Source of the DNA: Erigeron canadensis | Taxonomy: Eukaryota > Streptophyta > Magnoliopsida > Asterales > Asteraceae | Direction: 5' to 3' | Assembly: GCF_010389155.1 (NCBI RefSeq) | Contig: NC_057766.1 | Coordinates: 37,829,516 to 37,893,515, forward strand | Length of the DNA stretch: 64,000 nucleotides | Part shown: piece after piece, positions 36,761 through 46,629 of the stretch | How positions within the stretch are numbered: the first letter of the stretch is position 1 | Layout of the letters: each line of letters starts with the position of its first letter | Translations under genes and position numbers: made by a program | The notes under the pieces: generated by a model | The model's database searches: none | Seen by the model: only the letters and a program-made list of their open reading frames with translations | What the model was told of the DNA's origin: nothing

Positions 36761-37326
36761 TGTTGTTGGGATTTTGATGTTGAATTCACGATGAACCCGA
36801 TCTATGTTGTTGTTACTTCCATTTTAGTTTGATCAATTAAAGATGAAATAGATAAGTGTTGAACACTGCCATTAATGCTATGTTTTTGACTTGTGAGATC
36901 ATGACATGTTTTTGTACAATTTGTGGAGGGGTGAAACGCAGTGATGGTAAGGGAAGGTAGTGTCCGTCAAAGCAGTGGTGGAGGTGTTATGTATATATGT
37001 TCTTGTTAATATGTTCTTAATAGGTTTTGTTTTGGTATTCTTGTGAACAAGAAGATTATGATATATCTATTTATTATTAATTAAATAAAAAGTAAGAATA
37101 AAATGACAAATATACCCTTGGATCAAAAGTGTAACTAATCCCTTTTTAATGTCTTTTTCGGTCATGGACTAAAAGTGTTAACGGAATTTCATACTCATGG
37201 ATGTAATTTTGTGTACTCAGGGTTGGTCTGTGAAAGTTGGTGTAAACCACAAGGACGCGAAGTGTAATTAACTCCAATAAAATTGGTAACAAATATATGC
37301 ATTGATATATATATATATATATATAT

Positions 37327-37505
37327 GTTTCAGGTGACATAAAACAAGTATTAAAGTAAAACAAATAAAATAATAGGTTTCTCTTATGTCTTAACTGAAA
37401 ATCACCGTGCATCAATTGTTTCGTGAATCTTCGTGCATCAATATAACCATGATTTAAGGGTCTATTTATTTTACTTTAATACTTGTTTTACAATACCCAA
37501 CCCCT
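37327..37505. mobile_element. Small MITE, TA-repeat family, copy 3
   Basis: Left GTTTCAGGTGACATAAAACA, right TTTTACAATACCCAACCCC, flanked on both sides by long AT runs. Core CATCAATTGTTTCGTGAATC as in copy 2. Confidence 0.65.
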
Positions 37506-37509
37506 ATAT

Positions 37510-38935
37510 ATATATATATGTAACACTACGTTAAAAACACTCTTAAAATAAAAACGGTGAAAACACTTAAAAACATCATTTTGATTCATTAAAAGTCCAT
37601 AAAACTAACATAATACATAACTAATTATCATTATTTAAGTGTTTAACAACACATTTATCCGTTAAAATAGGAAAAATCATGATATTTGTTGAATAAATCA
37701 TTTTGATTAATATGAATCCAAGATGGTGCACAAAACATGCATTAAAGCCCATTAATTGATTTCAGATTATGCATCAATTGATTTTAAATTTGTGGTCTGG
37801 TTTTCGGCCCAACCTGCCTCCACTAGGGTTTATATGTTATGATATCAACAGCGACAGTGTTTATATAGTGACTATTGACATGGTATAACAATATTGAAAT
37901 GAAATGCCCTATTATAACATAATTAAATTGGTTGTAATAATAGATAAAACAACAAGACGAGTAGGGTAATTGAATAATCTCTGTGGTAGTCATGGATAAT
38001 TAAAGATCATTCTTATTAACTAGTGTGTTTGAATAATATTCCATTTTATTTCTATAAATTGCTGTAGTTATAAATCATAAAAATATGGGGATGATATGAT
38101 TATGGTTAGTCTTAGAACGAAATGATTGTGGAAGCAGAAATCAATGTTGCCGTGTAGATTAAATTTGACAAAGCAATTGTGAAAATGGAGTAAGCTTTGG
38201 GACCAAAATTTACAGGGACCAACTTTGCATTTGATTTTAGCCCTAACATCTAGTTCTTGCTTTACAAAATCATATCGACATCTTTTTATTCATGGTGTAC
38301 ATAACTTTTTAAGCATGTGTGTTGAAAGTTTGAACATACCCTTTTATCAACATACTGTAACTTTTACTAGAAAACTATATATACGATATATGATTATACG
38401 GCCTAATCAAATGTTAACGTGAGATTTCTATAATGTTCGGTATGAATGTATCTTTTTGTGTCATCAATCAGCCAAGCGATCAACATTGGTATGGTCATCT
38501 ATCTATATGCTTTTCACTTATATATTCACTACCCGCAACCTAAAAAAAATAATTACAGATTTACCCAAAGCTGTAAAAATTTTCACCTTTATTGAAATGT
38601 AAGGGGAACATAATACCTGATGATAGCGTTGTCGTTATTGTGCATAATAAATTATACATTTTAAAAGGAGTGAAATTTTAATATAAAAATTGCAATTTCT
38701 CTATTCACTAACTTAACTTTTAAGACTGTAGTTAACATTTTCAAAAAATGGACACCGGCAAAATGAAGAAAGGGTGATAATTATAAACAAGTTGTCTTGC
38801 GAAACAAAAGAATACAAAGAAGGTGTGCCGTCACAATTACGCGAAGGCGTTGAAAAAGGAAGTGAATTACAACATATCTATGTTATCCTTGTCTAAATTT
38901 AAGTTAACATTGCCTTTTCCAAAATGCCTCTTATA
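37510..38935. other. Gene-free stretch
   Basis: No gene or bounded element recognised. Confidence 0.5.
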
Positions 38936-38939
38936 TATT

Positions 38940-39210
38940 ATACGAGAGGGGGGCCCGCACGATGCAGCGGTGATGGTGGTAACGACAAAGGTGTGGCTGC
39001 GGCAATTGTGGCGATGATGTGCGGCGGTAAGGGTTAATATGGTTATTTAAGGATTGGAGAATCTATGTTGTAGTTTATTTTATTAAAGGTATTATAGGTA
39101 TATAGGTAAAGATGTTTAAATTAGTGAATAAATAAGAAGGGTAATATGGTCATTTCAGGTTCTTAATTACTTAAAGGGAAATGGCAGTTTGCTTTATATA
39201 GTAGTATAGA
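38940..39210 (-). mobile_element. Helitron-like element (H10)
   Basis: On minus it starts TCTATACTACTATATAAAGC and ends in the GC-rich CCGCTGCATCGTGCGGG. 3' boundary approximate. Confidence 0.5.
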
Positions 39211-39216
39211 TATAGA

Positions 39217-39560
39217 TATTACTATATTATCTTTTTTCACTCTTTAAATCTCAACCAATCATTTTTTTTTCTCCTCCATAAATCATTTATTCCTTCAATT
39301 CATTCAAAATATTTTATCTTAAAAATCGTATAATGATAAATCATAAAAGTTATATGTGTGTTCTTAAAATTCCATGCTCTTTCATTAGAGATGTCATTCA
39401 ATATACTTTCAGCGAATTTTTAAATCTAAGAGCGGAGCTCGTACGGCTAAGGCATTTGGCCATCACACTCTATGACTATCACCTTCTATGACCTATCACA
39501 CTCTATGACCTATTACTTCACCATCTCACCGCCGCAACGCACAGATACTTCCTCTCGTCC
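39217..39560 (+). mobile_element. 5'-truncated Helitron-like element (H11), relative of H2
   Basis: Aligns by eye with 3110-3423: TTCATTCAAAAT, CTTTCATTAGA, TAAGGCATTTGG and a final CCGCCGCAACGCACAG. It lies head to head with H10, a few bases apart. Confidence 0.45.
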
Positions 39561-39699
39561 TTGTAAAAAAAGAAAGAAAATGTGTATGCATCATGGTGAA
39601 GCTTTTCGAACACCTCACTTTAAGTTTATCACCACAATCCAGATCGATCATATACACATACATACATATATCTCTAACAATTTATATTAAATTAAGAGA

Positions 39700-41440
39700 T
39701 AAATTTAGATAATAATACCGGTTCAGCTTGTGTGATTATCTTGGTTTTATTCGTGTAAATTCAGCCTCAGCTAATCGCAATCGTTAGGAGGGATTTAATT
39801 AGTGGGGTTTTCTCTTGGATATCTAGTCAGTTAGGATATTGGTTAGAATTCCCATCGCTGAATAAGCCCTCCTCTTTGGATAGTAGAGGGCAACTTCTAT
39901 TCGAAAGTTAAAAGTCGTCATTAGAAAAATTTAAATCAAGAGACAAATTTCTTATAACATATACGTTATCTCATTTGATTCTTTATACTTTAGAAAGTTT
40001 CATTCTCGATGATGAACTAAAATAAATATTTTATTCCATTTGCATCCCTCATTATGCTTTAGAAGTTACAATTTCATGCACTATAGTAGATAACTTGTTC
40101 CATTTTCATAAACTAAAGTCTTATTAAAGCGATCAACCACCTATAGATGGATTGAGACTATTTGAGGGGACAAAGATTTTTCAATATAAGTTTTATTGTG
40201 AACAAATTATTTTTTAGATCAGATACAAAGATTTTTTTCAATATAAACTTTATTTGGAATTGAAGTTGGATATACGTAAAAACATAAAGTTATAAAGTTC
40301 AAATTACCGTTAAAAAAATCCCCATTAAAGAGTCTCATCTTTTCAACAACTTGTAAAGTACAATAACTAATTCGAGACTTTCAAAAGTACGATGATTTAT
40401 ATGATACAACCTGTAAAGTTTGTTTATATTTATGGAATTTGTATATGTTAAATAACATATATATAAAGCTCAAACTGATAAAAAGAAATGCATTTCTTAT
40501 GTCATACACAAATAAATATGGAAGATCAAATCAAGAACGAGTTTGAATACTTGGGTATCTTATTCGTCCCCACTATAACACTAGTTATTAGAGTACTTTT
40601 AAGGTGGTAATGGTTTTATCTATTAAAATAATTGGAAGCTAGCTAATGTCTTTTTCATTTATCTTATCCTGATCAATAAAAGTAGTGAATTTGTTATCTA
40701 TACAATGAATTCTTTCTGTTGTATTTTACCATCAAGATAAACCTTACAACTATTGAACTATATAATAAATCTATAATAATCTTAATCTTAATTAATACAT
40801 AAAAATGATGTATTCGCTTGTAATGATTCAATTCAATACGCGTGGTTTTCATCAAGGGGGGATGAAATCAAGATCATGAAAGCATGCACACAATTAAATT
40901 AACATAGATGAATCATATATGAATGATCATTCCATTACTTACACTTCAACCAACTGTAATAGTTCTTTAAAATGTAATCAACATATATATACATAGTATG
41001 TTATGCCTATCTAGAACCAGCCTCCGAGCTCGTATTGAATTATTGATAGTCATTGTGAACATTGCACCTTTCGATTTATATTTTACGACTATGATCTCGT
41101 CTCTTACATGATTCGATCAGGTAAATTGTACCATGATTTGTTAGGAATATTATGTCATGTTCTCAAAGTTTTTCACCAACTGTACAAAGTCATGATAAAT
41201 TATTATATGTACTCTAAATACCTGATTTAAATCATCTTTGACTTAATATTACCTTACATGATTATCTGCTTGGACATTTACAGCAACAATTCAAAAGAAA
41301 TCCATCCATTCATATTAATTTCTAAAAATAGCACTGTCACCGACTTCATTGTTTGTTTTATTTTGATCAGGTACTAGATTTAGTTATCAACGTACGCAGA
41401 CTTGCCAAATACAACCATCCAAAATGTTGTATTCATATAT
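39700..41440. other. Gene-free stretch upstream of alpha-galactosidase
   Basis: No gene or element recognised. Confidence 0.5.
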
Positions 41441-41594
41441 GGAAAATGTTAAATAAAGCCTTCAGGCTTTACTTAACGTGCATAAAAAAGTTGTATGTTT
41501 CCATATCAAAAACCCACCCCTAAATTTTATGATAAGTATACAACTATTTAATGCATCTTAACGAAAGCCTTAAGGGCTTGATTTAGCAAAACCT
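41441..41594. mobile_element. MITE of the AGGGTTTTGTTAAA family, copy 2
   Basis: Starts GGAAAATGTTAAATAAAGCC and ends TTAGCAAAACCTT. It has the opposite orientation to copy 3 at 41829. Non-coding, about 640 bp upstream of the alpha-galactosidase ATG. Confidence 0.65.
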
Positions 41595-41828
41595 TCATAT
41601 ATATCCATTTGAAACTTTTTATTTTTGAGGGGCCACTTTAAGGACCAAGAAACGTGGCTTTGGGATTAATGTTGATGATGACTTGCTAGCTCATTCTAAA
41701 CGGCAAAAGCAAAAAGACTAATACATATAGACATACAATTCCAGGAAGCTACGATATAAGAATTTAACAATCTTTCTTTAGAAAATATATATGGAAAGTG
41801 ATGGAAAAAGTTAAGTTACAACAAATAA

Positions 41829-41986
41829 AGGGTTTTGTTAAATACGGGCTTTCGTTAAGGGGCATTAAATAGTTGTATAGTTACTATAAAATTCAGCCGA
41901 TAGAACTTTCAAGTTTTAATATGGGAAAGTATAATTTTTTTATTTACGTTAAATACAACCCTAAGGGTTGCGTTTAACATTTTCCT
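41829..41986. mobile_element. MITE of the AGGGTTTTGTTAAA family, copy 3
   Basis: Starts AGGGTTTTGTTAAATACGGG and ends CGTTTAACATTTTCCT, imperfect inverted ends. It ends about 47 bp upstream of the alpha-galactosidase TATA box. Confidence 0.65.
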
Positions 41987-42032
41987 AAGACAAATGTATA
42001 AATAAATCCTTGTAAATAAATAAATGTGCGTC

Positions 42033-42042
42033 TATATATAAG
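42033..42042 (+). promoter_or_regulatory. TATA box of alpha-galactosidase gene
   Basis: TATATATAAG lies 62 bases before the ATG, giving a short 5' leader. Confidence 0.6.
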
Positions 42043-42103
42043 AAACAAACTTGCCATATGCTACCTCATTATTTGTTTTCATTCCTCTGCCTGAAAGAGC
42101 AAA

Positions 42104-45100
42104 ATGCAGAAAATGCATCTAAAGGTTGTACTTTGCTTCTCTTTGCTTCTTAGGATCGGATTAACCACTATCCATGCAACACGTACAAGCTTTACCACGA
42201 CAAACGACCAGAGGGTCGGCTCAACATTTCCTAGCATGTATAACAGGAGGAGCCTTTTGGAGAATGGACTCGGACGCACTCCACAGATGGGGTATGTACA
42301 TATTGTGTCTGATTCTGTGGTCTTTAACCATGCACTTAACTCATTACACCTACTATATCACTTATATAATAATTCTTCAATTGCTTGATCGTTACCACGA
42401 TCTCATATGCTGACCTTAACCATGACCAAGGTTTGCCGGATGTTTTCTGCCATAACATTTATCTTCAACAAGTGAAATTTGTATTTGATATCGATAGACA
42501 GTTTTCATCATTAATGTGTATTACTTTTGGGATGCCATGTTATCAGGTGGAATAGTTGGAACCACTTTGCTTGTAATATCGAAGAAAAACTAATCAGGGA
42601 AACAGGTAAATAATTTTTAACTAGCTTTTTTACTTAGCATCTTTTTAACAGTACTACAATGCAAGAATTCTGATAATACTCATTTTAACTTAATATAGCG
42701 GATGCAATGGTATCAACTGGACTTGCAGCTGCAGGCTACAAATATGTCAATCTGGGTAAAAAAACACACTGTCTACTTAATAATGCTGTTATGAATAGAC
42801 AAGATTCCTGCATTCATGTGGTGGGCCGTATGATATCCTATCAAGATCTACCAAAATAATTTTCAATATATAGAATTGGATAATCTTATTTTTATATATT
42901 TCATTTTTATGGTGTTACAACATGTGTCTTGTAACATACAAACATATGTTACAAAAACCAATTTATTACTGTTCTTATATACTTTATTTTATTTTTATAA
43001 AAAAGGCAAACATCCATATAACTTCGTACATAACTAAAATCCGTAATCACAAAATAAAATCTTAATTTTCTTTTGTTGACGAGTCAACTCAGAGTATCAA
43101 AAATTCAAGATAGAAAAATAGTACTGAATTGTTTCAATATATATTTGATGAGCACCTATTTCTTTTTATTTGGTAACAAACTGTATTAAGGTTATTATTA
43201 TACTCCCAAATGTCTATAGGCCTATAGCTATTTTCTATAAGAAAATCAAATCATCAAAGTATTTGTTTATTTTGCAAGCTGAATATTTTTTAGCATTCAT
43301 TATTAAGTATAAGACCTTTGTTCTTCTTTGTGTATTGTTTTGTAGATGATTGTTGGGCTGAACTAAACAGAGATTCAAATGTAATTCTCCATCTATCTTA
43401 TTTTACTTGCTTACATTTTATATTTTTTTCAACTAGTCTTAATAAATTACTTATTATTAAATTATTTAAGTAAATATTTATCATCAATGTCCAGGGAAGA
43501 ACTTATACAGTTCATGTATAAATTATTTGTCCTTATTTGCATCAGTCTATCATTGTAGGGAAATTTCGTTCCAAAAGCATCTACATTTCCATCTGGAATC
43601 AAAGCATTAGCTGATTATGTTCATACCAAAGGATTGAAGCTTGGAATTTACTCTGATGCTGGGTATATCATCTAAATATCTAAGACTTAGCAATACTATT
43701 AATTACTTAAATCTGCACTTGTTTTCTAATCCTAATCGCCATTTCTCCTTTTCTTGTTTTTGAACAGAACTCAAACATGTAGTAAGCAAATGCCGGGATC
43801 ATTAGGCCACGAAGAACAAGATGCGAAAACCTTTGCCTCATGGGTACATGTCTTCTAACCTTTCCATGAAGATTCTTAGTGTAGGTATAAAATTTATTCG
43901 ACATAAACTAATACCTGATTATGTTCTTTAATACAGGGAATTGATTACTTAAAATATGATAATTGCAACAATCAGGGTATAAGCCCAAAGGATAGGTACA
44001 TTTTGGTCTAGACATTTATATTGTATTTTATGGGATTTTCTTTGTAATATAACTTATATTGGAATGGGTGCCTCTCTTGTGACAAAAGGTATCCAATAAT
44101 GACAAAAGCTTTGCAGAACTCAGGAAGGGCTATTTTTTATTCTCTATGTGAATGGTTAGTGTCATTGGCTATATAATCACATAGTAAAAGTTAAACGTAA
44201 TATCCAAAAATGACCAAAAGATAAATTACTGTCATAACACATAATCAGGGGCCAAGATGATCCTGCTACTTGGGCACATGCAGTTGGCAATAGCTGGAGA
44301 ACGACTGGAGATATATCTGATAATTGGGACAGGTAATGTATACTATTATATCAAGAAGTTGTCAAAATATAATGTATTTTTAAAAAAAAACTTTCAACTT
44401 CATAAAGAGTATAACGATCTAACACGATCTATGATTTAAATGTATGATTTTTACAAGTTCGGTTACCATTCTAAAATTCATAGAAACTACAATGCTCTAA
44501 ATGAAAAACAACACATGAGTAACATTTCAAGTATGTACGTATATTCTTTGATAACCTCAACCTTTCTAAATATATAAATCTTTTATCATAACGTAACTGT
44601 TTACTACAGCATGACTTCACGGGCCGACGAAAATGATAAATGGGCGGCTTATGCAAGACCTGGAGGGTGGAATGGTAAATTATGTTTATGCATCTTATGA
44701 TAGTAACTATCTTATAGTCATAAGATAGTTTAAGAATTCTTAAGCTTGTGTTTTTTGTGTTTTAGACCCTGACATGTTAGAAGTTGGCAATGGAGGAATG
44801 ACAACAGAAGAATATCGTTCGCATTTTAGCATTTGGGCATTAGCAAAGGTATGTAAGCTGTTCTAAAATATATGGTACTTACATATGAGAATTTTATAAA
44901 AGCTTAAGAGGGATCGACTATACTTTAGGCACCTCTATTGGTTGGTTGTGATGTACGATCAATGAGCAATGCAACACTTGCAATACTTAGCAACAAGGAA
45001 GTTATCGCTGTGAATCAAGGTCAGCGAAAATCCAAGAGACTGATATACATCTTTTTTTCTTTTTAATCTCTTGGTAATTTACAACTTATCTGGATGCAGA

Positions 45101-45606
45101 TAAACTTGGAGTTCAAGGGAAAAAGGTTAAGAAGAATGGTGACTTAGAGGTAGCATTCTATGTTAATTGTTGGTTGATTTCAAACCAGAGCAATGTTGTT
45201 AGAGCAACTTGTGCATTGTATTATCTCTATTGTTTACTACATAAGATAGAATCGAAATAGAATTGACAAGATAAAATGCAGGTTTGGGCTGGTCCTCTTG
45301 CACATGGAAAAGTTGCTGTAATCCTATGGAACAGAGGAGGTTCAACAAGTCAAATAACCGCTTATTGGTCTGATATAGGACTCAAATCAACGACAGTTGT
45401 TAAGGCTCGTGACTTATGGGCGGTAAGACTTTCAAAGAGACTATTCTGTTATCCTAAAGTGATATATTAAGTCATTCTAGCATGCAGTAACAACATCTCG
45501 CACTTGTATATTTCTGCAGCATTCAACTCGCAAATCAATCAAGGGGAAAATCTCTGCAAGTATAGGATCTCATGCATGTAAAATGTATGTTCTTACTCCA
45601 CAATAA
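42104..45606 (+). CDS. Alpha-galactosidase, GH27
   Basis: Removes terminal alpha-1,6-galactose from raffinose-family sugars, galactomannan and galactolipids. It probably acts in the cell wall or vacuole after secretion. Fifteen exons join in frame to 414 codons: 42104-42291, 42547-42605, 42699-42755, 43346-43380, 43559-43662, 43768-43843, 43937-43995, 44089-44154, 44249-44332, 44610-44674, 44766-44848, 44929-45019, 45100-45149, 45282-45422, 45520-45606, all GT-AG. An N-terminal hydrophobic signal peptide (about 4-25) precedes the barrel, which starts [17 protein letters not shown]181 in KYDNC is the expected nucleophile. D236 in [14 protein letters not shown] is the acid/base, with the same 55-residue spacing as in the rice enzyme. 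[14 protein letters not shown] and the C-terminal beta domain are intact. Met1 or Met4 may start; Met4 lies directly before the hydrophobic core. It converges on the METTL gene. Confidence 0.95.
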
Positions 45607-45905
45607 GGAGTTAAGGAACATGATTGATCAAATGCAAATTTTATTTGAAGGGGTCATACTGTAATAACCTGTTATAGGAATAAGATTTGGGAAAGCAAAA
45701 CCAATTCAATTTCATATGAAACAAAACTATATTTGAAAAGGGAGAAGTGCCCTTTCGTGGAAATAAAAACAAAATGGGAAATGCGTTATATTGTTCCATT
45801 TGTGATTCGTTAACAATCATATGTAGTACAAAGTGAAGTTACACGGGTTCTTGGAATTTGCATGAACTCACATCTTAATCAGCATCCTCTGTTTTTAAAC
45901 TGATC
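45590..45905. repeat. Convergent-end duplication, copy 1 (with dead METTL terminal exon)
   Basis: From the last codons of alpha-galactosidase onward this segment matches 46348-46690: TTCTTACTCCACA, AATAAGATTTGGGAA, AACAATCATATG. At 45838-45900 it contains, on minus, a decayed version of the METTL terminal exon (GTTCATG...TTCCAA.AACCC.TGTAA) with an internal stop. Confidence 0.75.
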
Positions 45906-46242
45906 TTAAGAGAAAGATAACAGTTCAAAGGGTATATATTTCATATCATTATAACGGCTTTAAAAATTTAATAACATTAAGAGAAAGATAGCAGATGACC
46001 TAAGAGAAAGATAGCAGATAACCTAACATCCCAAATACGTTTAATTATATAGTTATATCTTCGATATAATCGGTCCTTACAGGTGAAGGTTTAAACGTAT
46101 AATTTGAAATTCATCTTTGGTTTTCCTTTTAAGGAGATTAATAATTGAGGATGTATAGATACGAGTACCATGTATAGGTGCTACGCTTGCCATTTCCTAG
46201 CTCACTAGTTGTTTTCTGTCTAAAAGAGGGAAATGAGAAAAG

Positions 46243-46368
46243 ATGCATCTAAGAGTGGTACTTTGCTTCTCCTCCTTCAGTCTAAGCATCAGAACTACCA
46301 TTATCGATGATTCGATGCAGCACATAGCCACATACAATCTTTACCAGTACGTTCTTACTCCACATTAA
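46243..46368 (+). CDS. 41-codon alpha-galactosidase mini-ORF (signal peptide + C-terminal tail)
   Basis: Remnant of a second alpha-galactosidase gene. The reading frame begins MHLRVVLCFSSFSLSIRTTI, matching the signal peptide of the intact gene ([20 protein letters not shown]). It runs to the end of the exon 1 match (ATYNLYQ) and continues directly into YVLTPH and a stop, the counterpart of the parent's terminal YVLTPQ. Everything from mid exon 1 to the last exon, over 3 kb in the parent, is missing, yet the frame is intact. No catalytic residue survives. Upstream, about 50 bp resemble the parent's leader (CTTGCCAT...CTC), but the TATA box is degenerate. It may be a dead relic or may encode a tiny secreted peptide; expression is unknown. 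Confidence 0.5.
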   Translation: MHLRVVLCFSSFSLSIRTTIIDDSMQHIATYNLYQYVLTPH

Positions 46369-46629
46369 GAACATTAGAAGACATGATCAATCAAATGCAG
46401 ATTCTATTTTAGGAGATCATAGATTAACACCCGTCACAAGAATAAGATTTGGGAAGGAAAACCAGGACATTTTTCATGAAGCAAATAAGATAAGTTCGAA
46501 GGGACACATTCTCTAGGGACTTCCAATATTTTTTTTAATTAGGAAATGCTTTTCACTGTAAGTACTGAGGTCATTTTGATCCTACTGTGTGTGCGATTCC
46601 TAAACAATCATATGCGGTACAAGATGAAC

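Larger units (their letters stand above)
35490..37272. mobile_element. Long-TIR composite element, 1.8 kb
   Basis: Ends are inverted copies of TTAATTACACTT, with arms recognisable for about 110 bp or more (GTACACGAAATTACGTG versus its mate near 37210; AACACTTTTAG near 35592 and 37165). End style is like the element at 27810. Inside lie a SINE remnant (36031-36139) and a LINE coding remnant (36490-36760), so it has been a landing site. No transposase seen. Confidence 0.55.
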
